The position numbers and the translations under genes are program-made. A stretch of DNA of 34,537 bases from Gammaproteobacteria bacterium (GTDB lineage Bacteria; Pseudomonadota; Gammaproteobacteria; SZUA-229). The notes under the pieces are model-generated. The model was not told the DNA's origin. It saw only the letters and a list, made by a program, of their open reading frames with translations, and did not search any database. Below, in pieces: positions 15,458 through 23,771 of the stretch. The stretch spans positions 1 to 34,537 of the forward strand of contig JAJDNP010000037.1 of assembly GCA_022340645.1 (NCBI GenBank). The letters are read 5' to 3'. The stretch's first letter is position 1. The number at the start of each line of letters is the position of its first letter.

Positions 15458-18400
15458 GCTAAATCCCCCTCATCGATTTCTTCTTCATTAATAGATGGTG
15501 TTTCATTCATTTCTTCTTCATCCAGGATGATATCTTCAGGCATTGGCGGCTTGAGTGATTCGTTGACTATCAGCGGCACTAGCACGCCGCCGGCCATCAC
15601 CAGCAAATCAACCGGCCCCAGTGGCGTCGTCCCCAGTATTTGTCTGAATCCCGGTGTGAAGCTGGCAATAGCCTGTAAACCTGTCATCACCAGTATAGCT
15701 TTGTTTAAATACGGATTTGAGGGTAGATTATTGCTGCGACTGAATACATGCCGGTGTTCGGATCTTGAGCTGTAGGCATGGGCGAGTTCATTCAGCGTCA
15801 GGGTGTTGAAGGCAAGTGTGCTTGCCGCTGCACCGGGCCCGTAACGTTTCAGGCCATAGATATAGGCCGCCATGGTGCCGACCCCGATAATGCCGGATTC
15901 GATGGTCATTTTTTTCAGGTCCTTGCCGGCGATAATTGCAGTTTCAGTTTTCCTTGGCGGAATCTGCATAATGTCTTTCTCCGCCGGTTCCATTGACAGT
16001 GCAAGGCCGGGGAAAATGTCCGTTACCAGGTTGATCCACAACAACTGCATCGAATTCATCGGCTGGCCCATGCCTGTGGCAATGCCGGCGAGCATGACCT
16101 CAATCTCCGTGAGGTTGGTTGACACCATAAAGTGGATCATCTTGCGTATGTTATTGTATATGGTGCGCCCCTGGCTCACGGCTATGGCCATGGTGTGCAG
16201 GTTGTCATCTTCCAGCACCACATCCGATACATCGCGGGCGACGTTGGTGCCTGATTCGCCCATAGCGACACCGATATCGGCTGCTTTTAATGCCGGACCA
16301 TCATTGATACCATCACCGGTCATTGCAACCACGCGACCGGCATCCTGAAAAGCCTGGACGATACGTAACTTGTGTGCCGGGCTGACGCGGGCAAATACGT
16401 GGACGTTTTTAACCAGACCTGCGAGCAGTTCCGGTTCGACGTTCTCCAGTTTACTTGATTCAAGTACCTGTAGCGGCTTGTCTCCGCTCAGCCCTAATTG
16501 CTTGCCGATGGCCTGGGCGGTGGCAGCCTGGTCACCGGTAATCATAACGGTGTCAATGCCGGCCTGATGGAACTGTTTAATCAGTTTGTCCATGCCTTCA
16601 CGCATAGGATCAGCCATTCCTGCCAGGCCAAGCCAGACCAGCTTCTCAGTCTTCCTCGGCATGCGGTCTTCATCAAGCTCGCGATAGGCGACACCGAGCA
16701 CACGCAGGGCATCGCCGGCCATGCGGTCATTCTTGCTGATGATAGCTTCACGCGCCTTGCTGCTGAGTCGGATGCTGCGGCCATTTCGAATCTGCGTATC
16801 GCACATCGCCAGTACTTCTTCCGGACTGCCCTTGACCGCCAGCAGATACTTGCCAGCTTTCCAGGGATGCAGGGTGGTCATATAGGGCCGGCCCTCAGCG
16901 CGATCGCGGCCAAGCAGACGGGGATGCTGCTGACGTAATGCTTCGACATCGATGCCGGCGTTGAGCGCCAGCTCGACCAGCGCCATTTCAGTCGGTGAAC
17001 CGCTTTGTTTTCTTTCGCCGTCAATTTGATTGAACTCGGTATCGCTGCACAGGGAAACGATTTGCATCAATTCCCTGGTTTCAAGCTGTTCGGTTGCTTT
17101 GATTGCATCTCCATTATGCAGAAGCTGGCGGCCAGCTATAACATATGTTTTTTCGCCGCAATAAATCGATACCACAGCCATGCGGTTCATTGTTAATGTG
17201 CCGGTTTTGTCCATGCAGAACACCTGTACCGAGCCCAGGGTTTCTACGGCGTCAAGATGGCGCACAGCAACATTATGTTTTCGCATGTCTGAAATGCCCA
17301 TCGCCAGGGTAGTGGTAGCGACGGCTGGCAAACCTTCCGGCACCGCGGCCACGGCGAGTGAAACGGATGACTTGAGCATTTCCAGTACTGCATAGCCTCG
17401 CATTATGCCAACGCCAAATACCAGGGCACAGACACCGCCGCTAAGTATCGCAAGAGTGGTACCCATCTTGTCCAGCTGTTTCTGCATCGGCGTTTCCGGT
17501 GCCTGAGCTTCGCCTACCATGGTCTGGATCTGTCCCAGTTCTGTTGCCGCAGCAGTTGCGACAACAACAGCCTGGCCGTTGCCGCCGCTGATATGTGTAC
17601 CCATGTAGGCCATGTTCCTGCGGTCAGCGAGAGCGGTATCTTTATTCGCAAGGAAGTGGTGGTCTTTATTTACCGGCAGGCTTTCACCTGTCAGTGCTGA
17701 CTCATCAACACTGAGACGGTGCGAACTCAGTATGCGTGCATCTGCTGCTACATAGCTTCCTGGAGTAAACACCAGAATATCGCCTGGGACTATATCCTCA
17801 ACATCAATTTCTGTTTCCTCTCCACCACGTAGCGCGCGCACGGTTCGTACACCGGTTTCCGATAACGAACTTATCGTTTTTTCGGCCTGGCGCTCGGTGA
17901 CAAAACCAATGGCGGAATTAATCATCACAACGCCAAGTATTACCGCGGCATCCAGCATGCCTCCGGTGAGTATGGCGATGACTGCAGAGCCGCCAAGCAG
18001 GAAAACGGGCGGACTGTTGAACTGGCCCAGCAGGATGGACAGGTCGGAGCGGGCTGCGCTGGCAGTCAGGCTGTTTAAACCGTAACGTTGCAGACGCTGT
18101 GAGGCCTCTTCATCGTCCAGCCCCATTTGCCGTGAAGTGCCCAGCGTTTGCAGAAGCTCATTGATGTCCTTTAGATGCCAGTCTTCGAGGTTCTGGGGCT
18201 CCGTGTCTTCATTTGTCGTGGACTGAGCAGGCGATGGCCTGAATATTGGCAATGAGTAAAGCAGGGCGGGCATGCTGCCAAACAGGCCGGTGATTTTATC
18301 AATGGTCTGTTTAATGTTTAGACTGTCCTTGATATTCAGGCTGCTCGCTGGTGCGGTCCAGCGAGGTTTACTGCGAAACCTGGCGCCGGCATCGAGATGT

Positions 18401-18639
18401 TCTTCTATTGCGGCTACGATTTCATCGATGGTGATGTCAGGACCATAGAATACCAGCAGACGACCTGTTAGATCACTGGCTGTGACCTGTTTAATACCGC
18501 TGACTTCGGCGAGTGCTGACTCGAGTCTTTGCTTAAGCCGAGTAGAGCGGTACAGTCCGGCAATTTCGAAGCGTGTTCTGCCCGCTACACTTGCGTGCAC
18601 CAGTGCAACACGTTCTGATATTGGCGATGCGGTTGACAA
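15454..18639 (-). CDS. P2-type cation-transporting ATPase with N-terminal HMA_2-like domain
   Basis: This 1061-residue protein has residues 10-90 forming a ferredoxin-like HMA_2-type domain (VHASVAGRTRFEIAGL) without a CxxC metal site. A linker leads to a full P-type ATPase: the N-terminal cation-ATPase segment (about 155-205), the actuator TGES (317-320), PEGLP in M4 (434-438) and the phosphorylation site DKTGT (D477). The hinge TGDGINDGPALKAADIG and late membrane segments with LLWINLVTDIFPGLALSMEP follow. PEGLP and NLVTD place it with P2 (Ca2+/Mn2+-type) pumps, not the P1B heavy-metal type with CPC. The tail is strongly acidic (about the last 35 residues). The start is TTG; no upstream ATG fits. 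The ion is inferred, probably Ca2+ or Mn2+, expelled from the cytoplasm or loaded into a compartment. The SAM-synthase-like gene follows with ATGA overlap. Confidence 0.88.
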   Translation of the reverse strand: MSTASPISERVALVHASVAGRTRFEIAGLYRSTRLKQRLESALAEVSGIKQVTASDLTGRLLVFYGPDITIDEIVAAIEEHLDAGARFRSKPRWTAPASSLNIKDSLNIKQTIDKITGLFGSMPALLYSLPIFRPSPAQSTTNEDTEPQNLEDWHLKDINELLQTLGTSRQMGLDDEEASQRLQRYGLNSLTASAARSDLSILLGQFNSPPVFLLGGSAVIAILTGGMLDAAVILGVVMINSAIGFVTERQAEKTISSLSETGVRTVRALRGGEETEIDVEDIVPGDILVFTPGSYVAADARILSSHRLSVDESALTGESLPVNKDHHFLANKDTALADRRNMAYMGTHISGGNGQAVVVATAAATELGQIQTMVGEAQAPETPMQKQLDKMGTTLAILSGGVCALVFGVGIMRGYAVLEMLKSSVSLAVAAVPEGLPAVATTTLAMGISDMRKHNVAVRHLDAVETLGSVQVFCMDKTGTLTMNRMAVVSIYCGEKTYVIAGRQLLHNGDAIKATEQLETRELMQIVSLCSDTEFNQIDGERKQSGSPTEMALVELALNAGIDVEALRQQHPRLLGRDRAEGRPYMTTLHPWKAGKYLLAVKGSPEEVLAMCDTQIRNGRSIRLSSKAREAIISKNDRMAGDALRVLGVAYRELDEDRMPRKTEKLVWLGLAGMADPMREGMDKLIKQFHQAGIDTVMITGDQAATAQAIGKQLGLSGDKPLQVLESSKLENVEPELLAGLVKNVHVFARVSPAHKLRIVQAFQDAGRVVAMTGDGINDGPALKAADIGVAMGESGTNVARDVSDVVLEDDNLHTMAIAVSQGRTIYNNIRKMIHFMVSTNLTEIEVMLAGIATGMGQPMNSMQLLWINLVTDIFPGLALSMEPAEKDIMQIPPRKTETAIIAGKDLKKMTIESGIIGVGTMAAYIYGLKRYGPGAAASTLAFNTLTLNELAHAYSSRSEHRHVFSRSNNLPSNPYLNKAILVMTGLQAIASFTPGFRQILGTTPLGPVDLLVMAGGVLVPLIVNESLKPPMPEDIILDEEEMNETPSINEEEIDEGDLA

Positions 18640-18861
18640 TATAGATCTACACCCGTGATTTATTTGTTGTTTATTGTGAGATTAAACAAGATTCTTTTCA
18701 ACTTGTTGTTGATATGAATCAACGCAATATATAAGTCACACCAGTATGTTTAATTGTAAATATTCATGCATTATCATCACTGTGCCGTTAACTTTTTTGA
18801 GCAGTTTGTAAGCCATTGCTCTGCCAGGATGAGCCTATATTTAAACTATCTGAGAAATGAA

Positions 18862-18955
18862 CTGGAATTCGTTACCTGAGACACGCTGTAAATATGTCCA
18901 TATACGCTCGAATGCCGCGTCCATGCGGCATACGGTCTCAGGTAACGGATTCCAG
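18862..18955. repeat. Long palindromic repeat family D
   Basis: The outer arms CTGGAATTCGTTACCTGAGAC and GTCTCAGGTAACGGATTCCAG pair with one mismatch. An inner hairpin ATGCCGC/GCGGCAT sits asymmetrically near the right arm. Part of the element recurs at 1-52. It lies upstream of the ATPase, in the region before the exchanger gene. Bases 18640-18861 hold no gene I can support. Confidence 0.85.
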
Positions 18956-19002
18956 CGCATGCATCTAATCGTTAACGGGACAGCTATGATGCATTATACA
19001 TA

Positions 19003-19383
19003 TTGCGGCTATATGTAAATATTACGAAACTGTTACAGTTGAAAAACGTTAAAGCCTGTACGAAACAATACCGCTGCCTCAAGTATCAGGCATCTCATTG
19101 GATGAAAACATTAACGGAAGAACGGGCGATCCCGGAAGTGTTAGCTGCGGTAACGGGTTGTGGTAAAAGTATATTGTATGCGCTTTATTGCTACTGTAAG
19201 ATTCTTCAAAGAATTGCTTCCATTATCAGGTTTTTGAAAGAGGGAGAGTTTGGTAACTTCCTGGTTGATATCTACCCCTTAATAGCATGTGATTTTGAAG
19301 GGTATCTGGACATTTTGATTAATGTAATTACGTGGCTTTTTTCATGCTGTATAACTCTGCTAGCGAATGCAGTAGATAAATAA
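19003..19383 (+). CDS. Doubtful ORF, possible small membrane-associated protein
   Basis: A 126-codon frame opens with TTG at 19003; the first ATG is at 19102 (93 residues). The C-terminal half is hydrophobic, with a likely membrane segment near residues 100-122 (YLDILINVITWLFSCCITLL). It is Cys-rich (about 9 Cys). There is no convincing ribosome-binding site and no family I recognise. It precedes the exchanger by 42 bases on the same strand. It could equally be non-coding AT-rich DNA, so treat it as a weak candidate. Confidence 0.25.
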   Translation: MRLYVNITKLLQLKNVKACTKQYRCLKYQASHWMKTLTEERAIPEVLAAVTGCGKSILYALYCYCKILQRIASIIRFLKEGEFGNFLVDIYPLIACDFEGYLDILINVITWLFSCCITLLANAVDK

Positions 19384-19425
19384 GTAATTAGCTTAACATC
19401 TGGAACAGACCCGACATGAGAACCA

Positions 19426-20487
19426 ATGAATAACTCTATTTTTAGCTGGATAGGAGATGAGACCCTGTTACAGGGGCTGGTAGCCGGGCAGTCGACATTT
19501 GTGCTGCTTATCGTCATCGTGGTCTGCATTGCAATGCTGTCCCTGGGTGCGGACTGGATGATTGACGGTGTGGTTGATCTTGCCGAACGTACCGGCCTGC
19601 CCAAGATCGTTATCGGCGCTACCGTAGTTTCGCTGGGTACAACATTACCCGAAGCCTTTGTTTCCGTGATGGCGGCCTATATGGGTAATCCTGGATTGGC
19701 CCTAGGCAATGGTGTTGGCTCAATTATTGCCGATACCGGGCTTATCTTCGGCCTTACCTGTGTGCTTGTGGCTGTACCTGTAAACCGCTTCATTCTTAAT
19801 CGTACCGGCTGGGTGCAGGCAGGCGCCGCTACTCTGCTGGTGCTGATTTCCATCGCTGTATATTTTATGACTGATGGAGATCATCCTCAGCTGAATCGCT
19901 GGGTTGGCTTCCTGTTCCTGGGTCTGTTAGTTATTTATCTCTATGTAACCTACTCATGGGCAAAGCAGGGAGCAGGCGTGCTGCCAGAAGATGAAGTTGC
20001 TGAAGATGAACTTATGAGCGTCGGCAAAAGCTGGCTGCTGATCGTTGGCGGTCTGCTTCTTGTTATCACTGGCGCCCGTATACTGGTGCCGAGCGCCTCC
20101 GAAATTGCGATTCGTTTTGGTGTGCCGGATGATGTGATTGCCGCGACAATGGTTGCATTCGGAACGTCACTTCCAGAATTGATGACTGCTATTGCGGCAA
20201 TTCGTAAAGGGTATCCGGAAATAACCGTGGGCAATATTGTCGGTGCAGATGTTCTCAATGTATTGTTTGTGATTGGCGCCGCTGCGGCTGCATCACCGCT
20301 GGTTATTCCGATGAACTTCTATTATTTCCATTTTCCCGCTATGCTGATTATCCTGTATTCATTCAGGGTATTTATATCGATGAACAAGGAAGGTGTGTTT
20401 CATCGCTGGCAGGGAGTCTGGCTGCTGGGTGTATACCTGTGTTATGTGATGCTTCAATACGGCCTGAATATTGAAAGTCCTCATTAA
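19426..20487 (+). CDS. Sodium/calcium exchanger family protein (YrbG/CaxA-like)
   Basis: The protein is 353 residues with about ten membrane segments and the two alpha-repeats of the Ca2+/cation antiporter superfamily. Repeat 1 is IGATVVSLGTTLPEAFVSVM followed by GNGVGSIIADTGLIFG. Repeat 2 is AATMVAFGTSLPELMTAIAA followed by VGNIVGADVLNVLFVIG. The ion-binding Glu of each LPE motif is present. A cytoplasmic acidic loop (PEDEVAEDELMS) lies between the halves. It should exchange Na+ or H+ for Ca2+ across the inner membrane. A second, more distant exchanger lies at 25052-26149. Confidence 0.9.
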   Translation: MNNSIFSWIGDETLLQGLVAGQSTFVLLIVIVVCIAMLSLGADWMIDGVVDLAERTGLPKIVIGATVVSLGTTLPEAFVSVMAAYMGNPGLALGNGVGSIIADTGLIFGLTCVLVAVPVNRFILNRTGWVQAGAATLLVLISIAVYFMTDGDHPQLNRWVGFLFLGLLVIYLYVTYSWAKQGAGVLPEDEVAEDELMSVGKSWLLIVGGLLLVITGARILVPSASEIAIRFGVPDDVIAATMVAFGTSLPELMTAIAAIRKGYPEITVGNIVGADVLNVLFVIGAAAAASPLVIPMNFYYFHFPAMLIILYSFRVFISMNKEGVFHRWQGVWLLGVYLCYVMLQYGLNIESPH

Positions 20488-20534
20488 AGTTATGACCATT
20501 ACACTCCGGCAAACGACAGGTTGCTTTACTTTAT

Positions 20535-20753
20535 ATGGATATACTGATTGCTAAGGTAACGAATCAACTGCGTGAAGCGGGGAGTGTTAGCGATGAAATA
20601 CTTGTCGCCGCGGCAGGAGCCGGCAGTGATCTGATCCTGTTTGGCTGCAAGGACTAAGCTGCTATTAAGAGCTTCCTGCTCGGTTCCGTTACCCGTCGCC
20701 TGGCACGCTATGCCGAATGTACTGTTTGAGCGGTGCGAAAAAAACGGGATTGA
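20535..20753 (+). pseudogene. UspA (universal stress protein) remnant with in-frame stops
   Basis: One continuous frame from ATG 20535 reads as the C-terminal half of a UspA domain: ILVAAAGAGSDLILFGCKD, stop, AAIKSFLLGSVTRRLARYAE, CTV, stop, AVRKK. The GxxG(9)GS(VT) nucleotide-binding region is recognisable (FLLGSVTRRL). Two in-frame stops and the missing N-terminal half make it a decayed copy. An intact tandem UspA lies at 23772-24701. Bases 20754-20952 hold nothing else I recognise. Confidence 0.75.
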
Positions 20754-20952
20754 TAAATGATAAATAACACCAGCAGCCGCCGAAGCAGGCAATTTGTAAG
20801 GCAAAGAGGCTGAAGGCGATGCTCTTGGTTCATACAGTGACGCTGACGGATATCCTGGTATTTTTCACTACCACTATACGTAATATCAGGCGGCTGCTAA
20901 CTATTGAATAAATTATTAATATACGGTAGAGCTGATAATCGTCTACACGACA

Positions 20953-21099
20953 TTAGTCGGCGCTGCTCTGGCTGACCTTTCGTGTCTGGCGCTTACTGGT
21001 TGTAATTTGTGCGTCATCCGCTATCTTGCGTGTTACCTCTCTGCCGAGGTAATAACCTAATACAAAAAGACCTACGCCCATCAATACTCTGTATAACAT
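20953..21099 (-). CDS. 48-residue membrane peptide, function unknown
   Basis: ATG at 21099 (minus strand) has a strong CGGAGGT site at ideal spacing and opens a 48-codon frame. It encodes one hydrophobic segment (MLYRVLMGVGLFVLGYYLG) followed by a basic, polar tail (REVTRKIADDAQITTSKRQ and onward). The layout resembles short YtxH-like or stress-induced single-helix proteins with a cytoplasmic basic tail. It lies between a UspA remnant and the DUF5132 gene. It is short enough to be missed by automatic gene calling. Confidence 0.65.
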   Translation of the reverse strand: MLYRVLMGVGLFVLGYYLGREVTRKIADDAQITTSKRQTRKVSQSSAD

Positions 21100-21727
21100 T
21101 GTATTAACCTCCGCTTCTTAATCGCAAGTGATCTTATTGTTATTTTTATACTAATGATCCAGGCGGTTGTGTGCAATGGCAGTTAACAAAATTTTATGAT
21201 TGTTTGATGTGTGTCAACTGCGAGAGACGATATGCGTTGGTTTGAAGCGAACAGATTCCAGAATTAATGGTGTGTTGATTGAATATCTACATTATGTAAT
21301 GTTGCCTGGCTTTAAAGATCGCTGGGTACAAATACTGGTTAGCGATTTGTCAGTATTACCGCATCAGGAACTGTTATAGTGGCCTGCTAAACAATATTAA
21401 TACCTTCTGTTTTGTCACCTTCTGTTTCGTCATTGTACACAGGTGGTTGATGTATATCATAAAATGCAATACATTGTGGCCGTAATATATTTACGGCAAG
21501 AAGTTTTTCTGTTATATCTTACAAAAAGTCGTGAGTGCTTGTTAGATTCGTGGTTGAATTTCTTAAGCAAAGAAAGGTGAATTTTTTATATATGATTTTA
21601 AGTTTACGTATGATTTACAGAAACTTCTATCATTATATCTGCGTTCGTCAAGGCTTATGTTTCGCTGGGCATTAAGACGAAAAGTAATGTTTATGCAGAT
21701 ATCATATGCTGAATTTGGAGAGCTTAA
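21100..21727. other. Gene-free AT-rich spacer
   Basis: I find no supported gene in these roughly 630 bases. The only structure noted is a 15-base tandem duplication at 21403-21432 (CCTTCTGTTTTGTCA then CCTTCTGTTTCGTCA). There are also stem-like short palindromes near 21479-21497 (GGCCGTAATATATTTACGGC). The stretch upstream of 21728 is likely to carry the promoter of the DUF5132/HMA pair. Confidence 0.4.
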
Positions 21728-22069
21728 ATGTCTATAGTTGATAACTTTCTTAAAGGGGATACCGGGAAAGGGGTGGCGATTGGTATTGGTATAGCAATAT
21801 TGACGCCGGTAGCAATCGCCGTGTTGTCAGGTGCAGCCAGACCTGTGGCAAGAGCTGCGCTTAAATCAGGTATCCTGTTTTATGAAAAAGGCCGGGAGAA
21901 GGTGGCCGAACTTGGCGAGGCAATGGAGGATCTGGCGGCCGAGGCACGGGCAGAGATGGAGCAGGGTCATGCCGCCGAAGCCGCCGAAGCCGGTGCAGGC
22001 TTCGAAACAGGCCAGGCTGCTGAGGAAACTGAGGCTGAAGTTGAGGCAGGCGAAAACGGCGATAAATGA
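21728..22069 (+). CDS. DUF5132-like small membrane protein
   Basis: This 113-residue protein has a GGAG site before ATG 21728. Residues about 13-35 form a glycine/alanine-rich membrane segment (KGVAIGIGIAILTPVAIAVL), followed by a positively charged helix (ARPVARAALKSGILFYEKGR). The long Ala/Glu-rich tail (EAMEDLAAEARAEMEQG onward) is probably coiled or disordered. The N-terminal part matches DUF5132, a family that often precedes HMA-domain proteins and P-type ATPases. Its stop overlaps the next start (ATGA), so the two proteins are made together and probably interact. Confidence 0.75.
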   Translation: MSIVDNFLKGDTGKGVAIGIGIAILTPVAIAVLSGAARPVARAALKSGILFYEKGREKVAELGEAMEDLAAEARAEMEQGHAAEAAEAGAGFETGQAAEETEAEVEAGENGDK

Positions 22070-22542
22070 TGAACCCGGTTGCTCATGTCGCACATCATAT
22101 TCACGGAAGAGTCAGGATAAGAGTGCCTTCAAGGCGTGGTGATACCGCATATTTTGCGAATGTATATGAAAGCTTAACAGCTTTTCCGGCAATCGAAGAA
22201 TTGCGCGTTAATCCAGTCGCTGGCAGTGTAATAATAAACCACAGCGATTCTTCCTTAGACCCGTTGAAACAGTACGCGCAGGAAAAACAGTTATTCATAC
22301 TCGAGGAAACTGATTATCAGCCGGAAGTACTGCTGCAGCGGGCTTCATCTGGACTTGCAAGTATTGACTCTGGAATGAAAAAAATAACAGCTGGCGATTT
22401 CGATTTGCGATCTGCACTTTTTATTTTACTAATTGCAGTGGCCATCAGGCAGTTGCTCAGAGGTCATGTGGTAGGCCCTGCATCAACATTATTATGGCAG
22501 GCACTCGGGCTTGTGCTGGCTACTAAAGTTGACAGAAAATGA
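22066..22542 (+). CDS. HMA_2-domain membrane protein
   Basis: This 158-residue protein has residues 5-80 forming a ferredoxin-like HMA_2-type domain without the CxxC metal site. The first strand has HHIHGRVRIRVPSRR, followed by FPAIEELRVNPVAGSVIINH. Two hydrophobic segments follow at about 113-127 and 134-152. The HxHGRxR sequence recalls the N-terminal motif I remember from ferrosome-type P1B-6 ATPases. The same GRxR strand occurs at the N-terminus of the ATPase at 15454-18639 (VAGRTRF), which suggests the domains are relatives. The protein may act as an accessory or adaptor for that pump. The role is inferred. Confidence 0.7.
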   Translation: MMNPVAHVAHHIHGRVRIRVPSRRGDTAYFANVYESLTAFPAIEELRVNPVAGSVIINHSDSSLDPLKQYAQEKQLFILEETDYQPEVLLQRASSGLASIDSGMKKITAGDFDLRSALFILLIAVAIRQLLRGHVVGPASTLLWQALGLVLATKVDRK

Positions 22543-22608
22543 TGCTGCCGGCACCAATAAAATAGACAGGTTTATTTCTTGAAAACAGGCGTCTGTCTTG
22601 TTGGGGAA

Positions 22609-23115
22609 TCAGTCGGCGGGCAGGTAACCCAGTGTGTGAAGATGTTCGTTCACCCGTTTCCTGATCTCGGCTAATTCTTGTTTGCTCAGCAGGGCACGGT
22701 CCGAAAATGCCAGGATTTCTCCGGCAGCAAAGGGCGCATAGGCTATCGCGTTCGCCACTGCATGCCCAAGCAGCTCAAACATCATTTCCAGCAGTTCACC
22801 GTGAAGTCCCATATGGATATCGGAAACACCGAATTTTTCCTTAGCTCGCTGCAGCTGGATGACAGGGTGCTCGATATCCGTGCTAATCAGCTTGAGATAG
22901 CCTCCTTCGAGACCTTTTCGGGCAGCATCTAACGGCCAGCAGTGGAGATCCAGCGGGTCATCGATAGAGTGAATATGTATTTTGTTGAATGGCGAGATAA
23001 CGATCCAGCTGTTGGTTGGCCCATCGTTGTTACCGGATATGGTGATATTACCTTTAAATATTTGCCCTTCGATGAATTCCACAACGGTCTCCAATTGATT
23101 AATAGCAGTAGTCAA
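22609..23115 (-). CDS. Conserved-looking hypothetical protein, function unknown
   Basis: The frame spans 168 residues from TTG 23115. A GTG at 23082 with a GGAG site six bases upstream is a good alternative start (157 residues). It is soluble, without signal or membrane segments. The N-terminal half is beta-rich (IVISPFNKIHIHSIDDP). The C-terminal half is helical (ELLEMMFELLGHAVANAIAY, LSKQELAEIRKRVNEHLHTLG). It ends convergently with the HMA_2 gene. I do not recognise the family. Confidence 0.6.
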   Translation of the reverse strand: MTTAINQLETVVEFIEGQIFKGNITISGNNDGPTNSWIVISPFNKIHIHSIDDPLDLHCWPLDAARKGLEGGYLKLISTDIEHPVIQLQRAKEKFGVSDIHMGLHGELLEMMFELLGHAVANAIAYAPFAAGEILAFSDRALLSKQELAEIRKRVNEHLHTLGYLPAD

Positions 23116-23771
23116 TGACCTGCAAACTGGCTCATTTGTCAGTACTGGTTATCCCAGTTTTGAAATCTCGGAGCCTGGGGATGTTAATTATACATTATTT
23201 GCGTTAACAGAAAGCGTAGCTCCCCACCAGTTTACCTGTTCATCAAATACTGGAAGCATATACGCTATTTAAACGTTCATTCCCTTTACGGACGCTGCAT
23301 CCGGGCTAAGTAGATTCTTCACGAAATTCGTGAAAATACCAAATTTAGTTCTGCAGTTGCACTAATTTCTGCCTTCCCATCTGGATCTATATATTTATAC
23401 GGATTATTATTATAATCTTACGGCGACATGTAATCTGATATTTGGGGTCAGAGTCATAATACTTTGGGTTTCTTACTCTTAACCCCGAATGTCTTTGATA
23501 ATACCTGGTAAACAGCGGCTCGGGCGCGGTTTGCAGTTGTGTGTTTTATGCTGGAGGGCGGTCGGTGTTTAACTTTGTAGTTCTGGCAGGGCAGATGCGA
23601 CACAATCTGCTGGCTTCCGATCAGGAAGGTGATAGGGACGGACTGGTTTTCGATTCGCGAGGTTTTCCTGCCAAATGTGGCGGAATGGCCAAAATCGCTT
23701 CAGTAATTCAAAGCAAAACTCCTGTCACTGATGCTTAACTCGCCCACTCAGCATATAGATAAGGAAGACCC
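23116..23771. other. Spacer without a supported gene
   Basis: These roughly 650 bases contain one imperfect inverted repeat (listed separately at 23451-23489). A 65-codon GTG-started frame at 23541-23738 shows no motif, membrane segment or clear ribosome-binding site, so I do not call it as a gene. The end of the spacer has the GGAAG site of the tandem UspA. Confidence 0.4.
23451..23489. repeat. Imperfect inverted repeat with GGGGTCAGAGT motif
   Basis: TTTGGGGTCAGAGTC on the left faces ACTCTTAACCCCGAA on the right. GGGGTCAGAGT ends are common in repeats mobilised by REP-associated (Y1) transposases of gammaproteobacteria, as I recall; no such transposase is present here. Confidence 0.5.

Noticed and set aside
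15454-18639. Idea that the pump is a heavy-metal P1B ATPase because of its HMA_2-like domain
   Set aside because: M4 carries PEGLP rather than CPC/SPC/TPC, and the late segments carry NLVTD; these are P2-type marks.
21300-21380. 26-codon frame MLPGFKDRWVQILVSDLSVL in the spacer before DUF5132
   Set aside because: No ribosome-binding site and no recognisable feature.
23541-23738. 65-codon frame starting with GTG before the tandem UspA
   Set aside because: No family motif, no hydrophobic segment and no ribosome-binding site; the composition looks non-coding.
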